A stretch of 5,170 bases of DNA from Acidimicrobiaceae bacterium (GTDB taxonomy: Bacteria; Actinomycetota; Acidimicrobiia; Acidimicrobiales; Palsa-688): positions 1 to 5,170 of the forward strand of contig JAUTXM010000297.1 of the NCBI GenBank assembly GCA_030838025.1, in the 5' to 3' direction. Shown here in pieces: positions 1-4,909 of the stretch. The notes under the pieces are model-generated. The model did no database searches and was not told the origin of the DNA. It saw nothing but the letters and a program-made list of their open reading frames with translations. Positions within the stretch are counted from its first letter, which is position 1; the number at the start of each line of letters is the position of its first letter. A program made the translations under genes and the position numbers.

Positions 1-170
1 GTGCCCCTTGCGGAGAGGCGTCCCGTCACAGTAGGCGGATGGGCGTGTGCCCCGGACTCTCACCGGGTCACCCGCTGGGGTTGCGCGGCCGAGCCTAGCT
101 TCCAGACTTCGAGGCCTCCGAGAGGAGTCGGGCCGCTTGCTAGGAAAGGCCGGCACAAACTGCCTCGGCG
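1..170 (-). promoter_or_regulatory. Cobalamin (B12) riboswitch aptamer, 3' part cut by the left edge
   Basis: Read on the minus strand, this region carries the ordered landmarks of the B12 aptamer. GGCAG (164-160) could form the 5' strand of P1 with a CUGCC beyond the edge. TGTGCCGG follows at about 156-149, then GGGTGACCCGGTG (73-61), the core GGTGAGAGTCC (64-54) followed by GGGGC, and CTACTGTGACGG (34-23). The family consensus is GGGAAcccGGUGaaAaUCC...GCaACUGUAA. A P7-like hairpin GCCTCT/AGGGGC lies near the edge. Between TGTGCC and GGGTGA is a large arm closed by CCTAGC/GCTAGG. The P6 segment before ACTGTGA is longer than usual. The final conserved blocks and the regulated gene would lie left of position 1. 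The aptamer starts only about 12-20 nt after the oxidoreductase stop codon, so it is either co-transcribed with that gene or served by a promoter inside its 3' end. No protein-coding gene is seen in 1-181. Confidence 0.8.
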
Positions 171-181
171 ACCGCTACGGG

Positions 182-1171
182 TCAGGTACCGAGCGCCTTC
201 AGGAGTTCGGGGCCGCTGTTGGTGATGACCTCGAGGTCATGACCGTTGGCCGGGAAGTTCAAGATCACGCCGTCGAGGCCCTGATCGATGGTCAACTGGC
301 GGAGCCGGCCGCCGACGATCTCGGGGGTGCCGACCAGGAGACGGGCGCTGATCGAGGCTCGGGCGTCGTTGTCCATCATGTCCCACGGGATGCCGCGCTC
401 GGCAAACCACTGGTCGCGCACCTCGATCGCCTCGACCGGCGACGGGCCAATCACCACCGACGCCAGCCAGGTCTTGTTGATGGTGGCGGGATCGCGGCCC
501 TCGTTGGCACAGTGCTCCTCGAGCACCTTGAGCTTGTGGGCGATCTCATCGCGGCCGCAGATCAGATTGACCGCGTCGGCGTATTGGGCCACCAGTTTCA
601 AGGTGCGTTTCTCGCCGCCGCCGCCGATCAGCACCGGCGGGCCGCCCTCTTGGAGGGGGGCGGGCGAGTTGATCGGGTACCGCACCCGGTAGTAGCGCCC
701 GTTGAAGACGGGCCGGTCGGATCGCAGCATGGCCCGGCAGATCAGCAGCGCCTCCTCCAGCCGGTCCATCCGCTCGCCGACCGCCGGGAAGTCCACGCCC
801 AGGCCTTCGTGTTCGGGTGCGAACCACGCCGCCCCGATCCCGAGCACCGCCCGCCCGCCCGAGATCACGTCGAGCGTCGTGACCTGCTTGGCCAGGATGG
901 CCGGGTTGCGGTACGTGACGCCCGTGACCAGGGTGCCCAGCCGGGCGGTCGTCGTCTTGGCCGCCAGGGCGCCGAGCAAGGTGTACGCCTCGAGCATGGC
1001 GTTCTCGGCCGGGCCCAGGAGGGGCAGCTGGTAGAAGTGGTCCATCACCCAGATGCTGTCGAAACCGGATTGCTCGGCCGTTTGGGCGATCTCGGCCACC
1101 TTCGCGAACAGCTCGGCGTTGGGAACGCCCGGGTAGGTGAAGTTGGGGATCTGAAGCCCGAGCCGGATCAT
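182..1171 (-). CDS. LLM class F420-dependent oxidoreductase
   Basis: A 329-residue flavin/F420-type oxidoreductase of the bacterial luciferase-like (TIM-barrel) superfamily, expected to be cytosolic and to use coenzyme F420 for hydride transfer. The substrate is unknown. Family landmarks: N-terminal strand MIRLGLQIPNF (1-11), SIWVMDHFYQLP (39-50), VTGVTYRNPAILAKQ (82-96), LDVISGGRAVLGIGAAWF (100-117), a GGPPVLIGGGGEKRTL stretch (176-191) that would bind the cofactor phosphate, and a C-terminal IVGGRLRQL helix (285-293). The overall pattern resembles the TIGR03560-type actinobacterial subfamily, and the length is normal. The ATG at 1171 gives the usual family N-terminus; the frame stays open upstream only as an antisense shadow of the VOC gene. 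No good Shine-Dalgarno is seen (weak AGGTTGG), and the start codon lies inside an inverted repeat. It is divergent from the VOC gene and is followed at once by the riboswitch. F420 rather than FMN use is inferred from the family. Confidence 0.93.
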   Translation of the reverse strand: MIRLGLQIPNFTYPGVPNAELFAKVAEIAQTAEQSGFDSIWVMDHFYQLPLLGPAENAMLEAYTLLGALAAKTTTARLGTLVTGVTYRNPAILAKQVTTLDVISGGRAVLGIGAAWFAPEHEGLGVDFPAVGERMDRLEEALLICRAMLRSDRPVFNGRYYRVRYPINSPAPLQEGGPPVLIGGGGEKRTLKLVAQYADAVNLICGRDEIAHKLKVLEEHCANEGRDPATINKTWLASVVIGPSPVEAIEVRDQWFAERGIPWDMMDNDARASISARLLVGTPEIVGGRLRQLTIDQGLDGVILNFPANGHDLEVITNSGPELLKALGT

Positions 1172-1194
1172 TTGCGCCAACCTACGCAATGATC
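1166..1194. repeat. Imperfect inverted repeat over the oxidoreductase start codon
   Basis: The left arm GATCATTTGCG (1166-1176) and right arm CGCAATGATC (1185-1194) are complementary apart from one extra T in the left arm, separated by the 8-base spacer CCAACCTA. The oxidoreductase ATG (1171-1169 on the minus strand) is in the left arm. The right arm is also the first copy of the GCAATGAT repeats that continue toward the VOC gene. It could be an operator dyad or, in RNA, a hairpin hiding the start codon. The structure is directly visible; the function is inferred. Confidence 0.65.
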
Positions 1195-1255
1195 TGACCT
1201 GAGCAATGATCCAACCCTGAGCAAATGACCCGATCTGAGCAATGATTTGAGCATG
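1186..1255. repeat. Direct repeats of TGAGCAATGAT, about 18-bp period, in a divergent promoter region
   Basis: The core GCAATGATC or a close variant begins at 1186, 1203, 1221 (GCAAATGAC) and 1239 (GCAATGATT), and a truncated GCATG copy at 1251 runs into the VOC start codon. Spacings are 17, 18, 18 and 12 bases. From the second copy on, each core is preceded by TGA, giving TGAGCAATGAT. On the minus strand the same repeats present TTGCTC every 18 bases; the one at 1205-1200 stands 16 bases before TAGGTT (1183-1178), a weak -35/-10-like arrangement that would give an almost leaderless oxidoreductase transcript. The repeats fill essentially the whole 81-base gap between the divergent genes. They may be binding sites for a regulator of both genes, but none is identified here. 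Confidence 0.7.
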
Positions 1256-1630
1256 CACAGGAGCAAGCTCGCCGCCGCCCTCGTCGACGTTCCCGCCGAG
1301 GTCTTCGATCGGGAGGTCACGTTCTGGTCTGGGGTGCTCGGCCGCGAACCCGAGGACGTCAGCGAGAACCCGGAGTATCGCGACTTCGGCCAGACCGTTC
1401 CGGGTTTCCAGCTCATGCTGCAACGGGTCGATGACACCCCCCGGGTCCACCTCGACATCGAGACCGACGATATCGAGGCGGAGGTGGAGCGCCTGGAAGC
1501 GCTCGGCGCCCAGCGGGTCCGCCAGGTCCGGAGCTGGTGGGTGATGCGCGACCCGGCGGGCCTGCCGTTTTGCGTGGTGCGAATCCAGACGGGCGAGCTC
1601 TTCGAAGAACAGGCGACCAGCTGGGAATGA
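1253..1630 (+). CDS. VOC family / glyoxalase-like protein
   Basis: A 125-residue single-module protein of the vicinal oxygen chelate superfamily, closest in pattern to the actinobacterial Glyoxalase_6-like group. Visible marks are LVDVPAEVFDREVTFWSGVLG (10-30), the first beta-alpha-beta unit; FQLMLQRVDDTPRVHLDIETDD (52-73), whose His66 is in the usual metal-ligand position; and VERLEALGAQRV (78-89) followed by WVMRDPAGLPFCVVR (96-110), the typical 'DPxGxxFCvv' ending. Members are small cytosolic proteins, either metal-dependent lyases or dioxygenases or simple binding proteins; the reaction cannot be predicted. The ATG at 1253 gives the normal family start; an in-frame TTG at 1247 would add two residues, and neither has a clear ribosome-binding site. 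The gene is divergent from the oxidoreductase across repeat-filled DNA, suggesting possible co-regulation. It ends two bases before the stop codon of the convergent acyltransferase gene, with no terminator hairpin between. Confidence 0.88.
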   Translation: MHRSKLAAALVDVPAEVFDREVTFWSGVLGREPEDVSENPEYRDFGQTVPGFQLMLQRVDDTPRVHLDIETDDIEAEVERLEALGAQRVRQVRSWWVMRDPAGLPFCVVRIQTGELFEEQATSWE

Positions 1631-1632
1631 CA

Positions 1633-2319
1633 TCAGCGCGGGAGCGGCGGCACCCAGCCGTCGTCGGGCGAGTAGCGGCGCACGACCTGCGCCGGTGCTC
1701 CTGCCGCCACTGACCGGTCGGGGATGGTCCCTCGGACCACCGAGCCCGCCGCCACTGTGACATGGCAACCGATGTCGCTGCCCGGCAGCACGATCACGCC
1801 GGTGCCGAGCCAGCTACCGGTACCGATGCGAACGGCAGCTTCGACCGGCCATTGGCCGGCAATGGGAACCGTGACGTCGCTGTAGCTGTGGTTGTGATCG
1901 GTGATGTACACGTTGGGTCCGATGGCCACGTCGTCGCCGATCTGAATGTGGCGCAAGCCCACGATGGAGGTTCCCCGGCCGATGCTGCAACGGTCCCCGA
2001 TCACGACCACGGCGGCCTCGAGGGTGCTGCGTCGTGCGTCGCCCGGCATGCCCGCCGACAGGCTGACATAGGGCCCGATGAGGGTTTCGGCCCCGATCTG
2101 GATGCCGCTCTCGCCGAATACCGAGCCGGGCGGGAAGCAGATGCAGCTGTGGGCCCCCATGGCGTGGAACCGCCGACCGCGGGCGTCGTCGGGCCCGATG
2201 CATCCGACGGTGGCGACCCAGGCCCACGCCCGGTGGATCGCCGCCGCCGCCAGCTTGCGGGCCAGCGGGGACAGGTCGGAGGCGGCGAACACAGCCCGGC
2301 AAATGTACCGACCGGCCAC
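1633..2319 (-). CDS. Left-handed beta-helix (hexapeptide repeat) acyltransferase
   Basis: A 228-residue protein of the LbH acyltransferase superfamily (CatB/NodL/maltose acetyltransferase type), likely a trimer moving an acetyl or other acyl group from CoA to a sugar or small molecule. An N-terminal, mostly helical section (1-52) precedes SCICFPPGSVFGE (58-70). Hexapeptide-repeat coils follow at about 66-90, 104-139 and 160-195, rich in [IV]GxxxxIG steps such as IQIGDDVAIGPNVYI (125-139). TDHNHSY (140-146) is the conserved loop with the probable catalytic His. The C-terminus AGAPAQVVRRY (206-216) is the classical ending. The acceptor is unknown. The start is GTG at 2319, without a strong ribosome-binding site; an ATG at residue 54 would remove the helical section, which relatives normally have, so the longer form is preferred. 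The gene is divergent from the hydrolase across an 11-bp tandem repeat. Confidence 0.9.
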   Translation of the reverse strand: MAGRYICRAVFAASDLSPLARKLAAAAIHRAWAWVATVGCIGPDDARGRRFHAMGAHSCICFPPGSVFGESGIQIGAETLIGPYVSLSAGMPGDARRSTLEAAVVVIGDRCSIGRGTSIVGLRHIQIGDDVAIGPNVYITDHNHSYSDVTVPIAGQWPVEAAVRIGTGSWLGTGVIVLPGSDIGCHVTVAAGSVVRGTIPDRSVAAGAPAQVVRRYSPDDGWVPPLPR

Positions 2320-2341
2320 TCAGGGCGCCCAAAGCCCGCGA

Positions 2342-2407
2342 TAGGCGACTACGAGGCGCCTACGGGGCGTTGACGGGGCGTTGACGGGGCGCCGACGAGG
2401 CGCCTAC
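2342..2407. repeat. Six tandem copies of an 11-bp unit between divergent genes
   Basis: The six consecutive 11-base units read TAGGCGACTAC, GAGGCGCCTAC, GGGGCGTTGAC, GGGGCGTTGAC, GGGGCGCCGAC and GAGGCGCCTAC (2342, 2353, 2364, 2375, 2386, 2397). The consensus is GRGGCGNYKAC. The second and sixth copies are identical and contain the palindrome AGGCGCCT; the third and fourth are identical. Because 11 bp is about one helical turn, every copy faces the same side of the DNA. The block occupies over half of the 120-base gap between the acyltransferase (start 2319, minus) and the hydrolase (start 2440, plus). It could be a cooperative operator or neutral replication slippage. No clear -35/-10 pair is seen for either gene. 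Confidence 0.85.
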
Positions 2408-2439
2408 CGGGCCACCGCAGGGAAGTACCGTGCCTGCCG

Positions 2440-3309
2440 GTGGCCCGTCATCGCCTGGAGTACGGCCGCCGCCACGGGCAACACGGCGACCTCTGGATCG
2501 CCGACGGGCCGCTCCCCGAGCCGGGGCGCGGCCGGCCGGTGGTGATCCTGCTGCACGGCGGGTTTTGGAAGGCGAGGTACACCAAGGGCCTGATGACGCA
2601 GTTGGCGGCGGACGTGATGGACCGGGGGTGGGCGGCGTGGAACCTCGAGTACCGGCGCCTCGGCGGCATCCCGAGTGGCGGCTGGCCGGCCACATTCGAG
2701 GATGTCGGCGCCGGGATCGACCACCTGGCGAGCGTCGCGGCGAGCTTCAGCCTCGACCTCAGCCGGGTGGTGGCAGTCGGTCATTCGGCGGGCGGTCACC
2801 TCGCCCTCTGGGCGGCCGCGAGAGGCGCATTGCCGCCTGGTGCGCCCGGTGCGCCCGGTGCGCTTGGTGCCGATGGGGCGGCTGGTGCTGCGGGGCCGGC
2901 CGGTGCTGCCGGTGCACTCGGTAGGGCTGGTGCTGGGGTGGCGGTGGGGCTCTGCGGCGTGGTCGGGCTGGCGCCGGTCTCCGACCTGGCCGAGGCGGCC
3001 CGCATGGGCCTGGGCGGGGGTGCCGTCGCTCGATTGATGGGTGGCCCGCCGGCGCGCCACCCGCACCGATACGCCGTCGCCGACCCGGCGCAGCTCCTCC
3101 CGATGGGCGTCGCGCAGGTGCTCGTGCACGGCGATCGCGACGGCGCGGTTCCCATCGCCTTGAGCCGGCACTACATCGAGCAGGCCCAGGCCGCCGGCGA
3201 CCCTGCCGTGCTGGTCGAGCTACCGGATATCGGCCACATGGAGCTGATCGACCCGGCGTCGCCCGCCTGGACGGCAACCGTCGTGCACCTGCGCCGGCTC
3301 CTGGCCTGA
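2440..3309 (+). CDS. Alpha/beta hydrolase with a collagen-like Gly-X-Y insertion
   Basis: A 289-residue alpha/beta-fold hydrolase of the esterase/kynurenine-formamidase-like (BD-FAE, peptidase S9-like) type; substrate unknown and no signal peptide, so probably cytosolic. Visible elements are the oxyanion-hole motif LLHGGFW (37-43), LEYRRLG (69-75), the nucleophile elbow VGHSAGGHLALW (113-124) with Ser116, VLVHGDRDGAVP (227-238) with probable acid Asp234, and DIGHMELID (263-271) with probable catalytic His266, so the triad looks complete. Between the nucleophile helix and the next strand (CGVVGLAPVSDL, 172-183) sits a run of eleven Gly-X-Y triplets (134-166), where relatives normally have a short loop. 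The start is GTG at 2440, the only suitable start in this frame near the conserved N-terminus. The AGGGA at 2419-2423 is 16 bases upstream, a poor spacing. The gene ends 14 bases from the stop codon of the convergent membrane-protein gene, with no terminator seen. Confidence 0.9.
   Translation: MARHRLEYGRRHGQHGDLWIADGPLPEPGRGRPVVILLHGGFWKARYTKGLMTQLAADVMDRGWAAWNLEYRRLGGIPSGGWPATFEDVGAGIDHLASVAASFSLDLSRVVAVGHSAGGHLALWAAARGALPPGAPGAPGALGADGAAGAAGPAGAAGALGRAGAGVAVGLCGVVGLAPVSDLAEAARMGLGGGAVARLMGGPPARHPHRYAVADPAQLLPMGVAQVLVHGDRDGAVPIALSRHYIEQAQAAGDPAVLVELPDIGHMELIDPASPAWTATVVHLRRLLA
2839..2937 (+). repeat. Collagen-like (Gly-X-Y)11 coding repeat inside the hydrolase
   Basis: Eleven consecutive triplets begin with glycine, at codons 2839, 2848, 2857, 2866, 2875, 2884, 2893, 2902, 2911, 2920 and 2929. 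The X and Y positions are mostly Ala, with Pro, Leu, Asp and Arg. At the 5' end the DNA is a near-perfect 9-bp repeat, GGTGCGCCC. Nine of the eleven glycines use GGT and two use GGG, whereas glycine codons elsewhere in the gene are mostly GGC or GGG. The reading frame is kept throughout. Confidence 0.9.
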
Positions 3310-3323
3310 GCAACGAGATCCGC

Positions 3324-4325
3324 TCAAAGGCCCGGCGTCGAACCTCCGGCGGTGCGGACGCCGGTGACGGTAAATCGCTCCACCGCCGCCAGGTGACCCC
3401 CGGTCGAGGCGGCAACGATCAGGACCTGGTCGGTCGCGCCCTTGAACGAGACGGTGGCGCCCCACGGTGCGCCGGAGTTGCCGGCCGGCTGGCAGCAGAA
3501 GACTCCAAGCGGTGTCGGCGACGATACCTGCAGCACCTGGACCCGGATGCTTTCGTCGACGCCCATGATGGCCCCGCCGACGGTGAGGGGGGACTTCACG
3601 ACGGTCCCGTACCGCGGGGTAGTGAGCTTGAAATTGGCGGTGTCGTCGGTGCCGACGACCTCCCATGGCGCGTCGGTCCCGGTTCCGAAGCGGCGCAGGT
3701 GCACCACGGCCGAGTTGACTGGGGCCCCATTGGGGTTGGGAAAGCCGACCGTCACGTGGGCGCCCGTCGCGTCGGTGTGCACATCGAAGACCGTCGTGAC
3801 GTCGCTGTAGCCGAGGAAGGCGGTGAAGCTGAGGGATGTCTGCCCCGGATCGAGGTGCCAGGGTTGGGCGCCCGTTGCCCGGTAGCTGGCCTGCCACGCG
3901 GTCGCCTCCTGCACGCTTCGGAACGGGTAGAGGGGCTGGTAGGCGAACCCGGTCGGAACGGTTGTCGGGACCGTCGTCACACCGCCCGGAGCCGCGGTGG
4001 CGCCGGGGACAGTGGTGGCGCCAGGGCTGACCGTGGTGGGAGCCGGTTCTGGCGTCACGATGGTGGTGGGCCGGTTGGCCGGGGTGACCGCAACCCGGTG
4101 CGTGGACTCGTGCGTCAGCGCCGGCAGGGCGATGAGCGCCGCGGCCGCGGTGACAGCGACGCCGAGCACGGTCAGTCCGCCAGCCCGGCGCCGGGCCCGG
4201 TGACGAGCCTGGACCCGGCGGGCGGCGGCCGCCTGGACCTCGATCTCGTCCCAGTGGTCGGGCGCCAGCCCGATGCCCGCGGTGTGGTCGGCCATGGCCT
4301 GTCGCAGTTGATCTTCGACGGTCAT
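3324..4325 (-). CDS. Single-pass membrane protein with C-terminal Gmad2-like domain (sigma-factor partner)
   Basis: A 333-residue protein with a cytoplasmic N-terminus (1-48, ending in an Arg-rich stop sequence RRVQARHRARRR), one membrane helix (about 49-70) and a Pro/Thr-rich linker (about 80-125, repeating TTVP and PGAT). An extracytoplasmic part follows: a first domain (about 126-230) with PWHLDPG (155-161) and HLRRFGTGTDAPWEVVG (209-225), then a Gmad2-like immunoglobulin-fold domain (about 233-322) with PRYGTVVKSPLTVGG (237-251) and a vicinal Cys pair (276-277). Net positive charge before the helix predicts N-inside topology. Its start overlaps the sigma-factor stop as ATGA, giving translational coupling, which is the usual place for an anti-sigma factor. 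However, the N-terminal part has no Cys and so no zinc HxxxCxxC motif. The anti-sigma role is inferred from position; the ligand of the outer domains is unknown. Confidence 0.87.
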   Translation of the reverse strand: MTVEDQLRQAMADHTAGIGLAPDHWDEIEVQAAAARRVQARHRARRRAGGLTVLGVAVTAAAALIALPALTHESTHRVAVTPANRPTTIVTPEPAPTTVSPGATTVPGATAAPGGVTTVPTTVPTGFAYQPLYPFRSVQEATAWQASYRATGAQPWHLDPGQTSLSFTAFLGYSDVTTVFDVHTDATGAHVTVGFPNPNGAPVNSAVVHLRRFGTGTDAPWEVVGTDDTANFKLTTPRYGTVVKSPLTVGGAIMGVDESIRVQVLQVSSPTPLGVFCCQPAGNSGAPWGATVSFKGATDQVLIVAASTGGHLAAVERFTVTGVRTAGGSTPGL

Positions 4326-4867
4326 CGTGCCTCCAACTTTGCGGCCAGGGCGGCCACGCCGCGATGCGAATGAGTCTTCACGGACCCCGCCGAGATGCCG
4401 AGCGTCGCCGCGATCTCCGCTTCGGACAGGTCGAGGTAGTAGCGCAGGACCAGGCATTCTCGCTGGCGATCGGGCAGCGACCGCAGCGCGGCGATCATCC
4501 GCTGCCGCTCGTCGCCGGCCTCCAACGCCGTCTCCGGTGACGGCTCGACAGCCGCCGCCGCGGGCCGGAAACGCTCCACGACCTTGCGGTGCCGGAGCCG
4601 CGACCGAGCCCCGTTGAGGACTGCGCTGCGCAGGTAGGGGAGGGCCTTGGCCGGGTCGCGGAGCCGCCCCCACGCCAGGTGGGCCTGCACGAACGCGTCC
4701 TGGACGACCTCCTCGGCGTCGGCCGGGTCGTGCACGAGGAGCGATGCCAGCCGGACAAGTGACAACCGCTCCTGCTCGTAGAGCTGCCGGAGATCGCCCC
4801 GGTCCCAACTGGAGGACAGGGGGGTCACGATCGGCGTCGGCTCGGTTGGCGTCGACACGGTGGCCAT
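4322..4867 (-). CDS. ECF-type RNA polymerase sigma factor (SigE-like, sigma-70 family)
   Basis: A 181-residue group 4 (ECF) sigma factor that would direct RNA polymerase to a small regulon. Region 2 spans about 29-95, with the hallmark DAEEVVQDAFVQAH (50-63) and AYLRSAVLN-like LPYLRSAVLNGARSRLRHR (76-94). A variable Ala/Pro/Glu linker follows (about 96-120). Region 4 (about 123-178) has LRSLPDRQRECLVLRYYLDLS and the helix-turn-helix EAEIAATLGISAGSVKTHSHRG. No extra C-terminal domain is present. ATG at 4867 is chosen because GGGAG (4877-4873) lies 5 bases before it; ATG at 4870 and GTGs at 4873 and 4879 are in-frame alternatives. The stop overlaps the start of the membrane-protein gene by four bases. 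The gene begins about 42 bases after the cobyrinate diamide synthase stop on the same strand, and an ECF-like promoter may lie in the gap. Confidence 0.92.
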   Translation of the reverse strand: MATVSTPTEPTPIVTPLSSSWDRGDLRQLYEQERLSLVRLASLLVHDPADAEEVVQDAFVQAHLAWGRLRDPAKALPYLRSAVLNGARSRLRHRKVVERFRPAAAAVEPSPETALEAGDERQRMIAALRSLPDRQRECLVLRYYLDLSEAEIAATLGISAGSVKTHSHRGVAALAAKLEAR

Positions 4868-4880
4868 CATCACTCCCACA

Positions 4881-4906
4881 GACGCCTGATGGGTGGACTC
4901 GGTTGA
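4881..4906 (-). promoter_or_regulatory. Possible ECF-type promoter upstream of the sigma gene
   Basis: On the minus strand, TCAACC (4906-4901) is followed after 16 bases by CGTC (4884-4881). This resembles the general ECF pattern GGAACC-N16/17-CGTC, with AACC and CGTC matching and the leading GG missing. It falls exactly in the gap between the cobB stop and the sigma start, where an autoregulated promoter would be expected. A transcript from it would have almost no leader. The match is short, so chance is a real possibility. Confidence 0.3.
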
Positions 4907-4909
4907 CGG

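Noticed and set aside
1..105. Short plus-strand frames from the left edge that might be the end of another gene.
   Set aside because: Two frames stop early and the third gives no recognisable protein; the riboswitch on the other strand explains the region better.
47..1192. A long plus-strand open frame opposite the oxidoreductase gene.
   Set aside because: It has His/Arg/Gly-rich, domain-free sequence mirroring the real gene; such antisense frames are common in GC-rich DNA.
1172..1768. The oxidoreductase frame stays open upstream on the minus strand for almost 200 more codons.
   Set aside because: It runs antisense through the well-supported VOC gene and into the acyltransferase. The added residues resemble no family, and the normal N-terminus begins at 1171.
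2168..2190. Plus-strand GGAACC followed by CGTC motifs resembling an ECF promoter.
   Set aside because: It lies inside the acyltransferase coding sequence with no plus-strand gene to serve nearby, so it is probably coincidental.
2430..2924. GTG at 2430 with the well-placed AGGGA ribosome-binding-like site.
   Set aside because: It opens the wrong frame, giving Pro/Arg-rich sequence with no hydrolase motifs; the hydrolase frame starts at 2440.
2404..3171. Long minus-strand frames opposite the hydrolase, including Ala/Pro- and His/Gln-rich repeats.
   Set aside because: The repeats are the antisense of the Gly-X-Y stretch; no start or domain evidence, whereas the plus-strand hydrolase has a full triad.
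3307..3321. TGAGCAACGAGATCC at the hydrolase stop resembles the TGAGCAATGATCC repeats near 1200.
   Set aside because: It is a single degenerate copy that includes the stop codon, far from the array; chance similarity is sufficient.
4184..4195. Palindrome CCCGGCGCCGGG.
   Set aside because: It encodes part of the Arg/Ala/Gly-rich segment before the membrane helix, and such palindromes are expected in GC-rich coding DNA.
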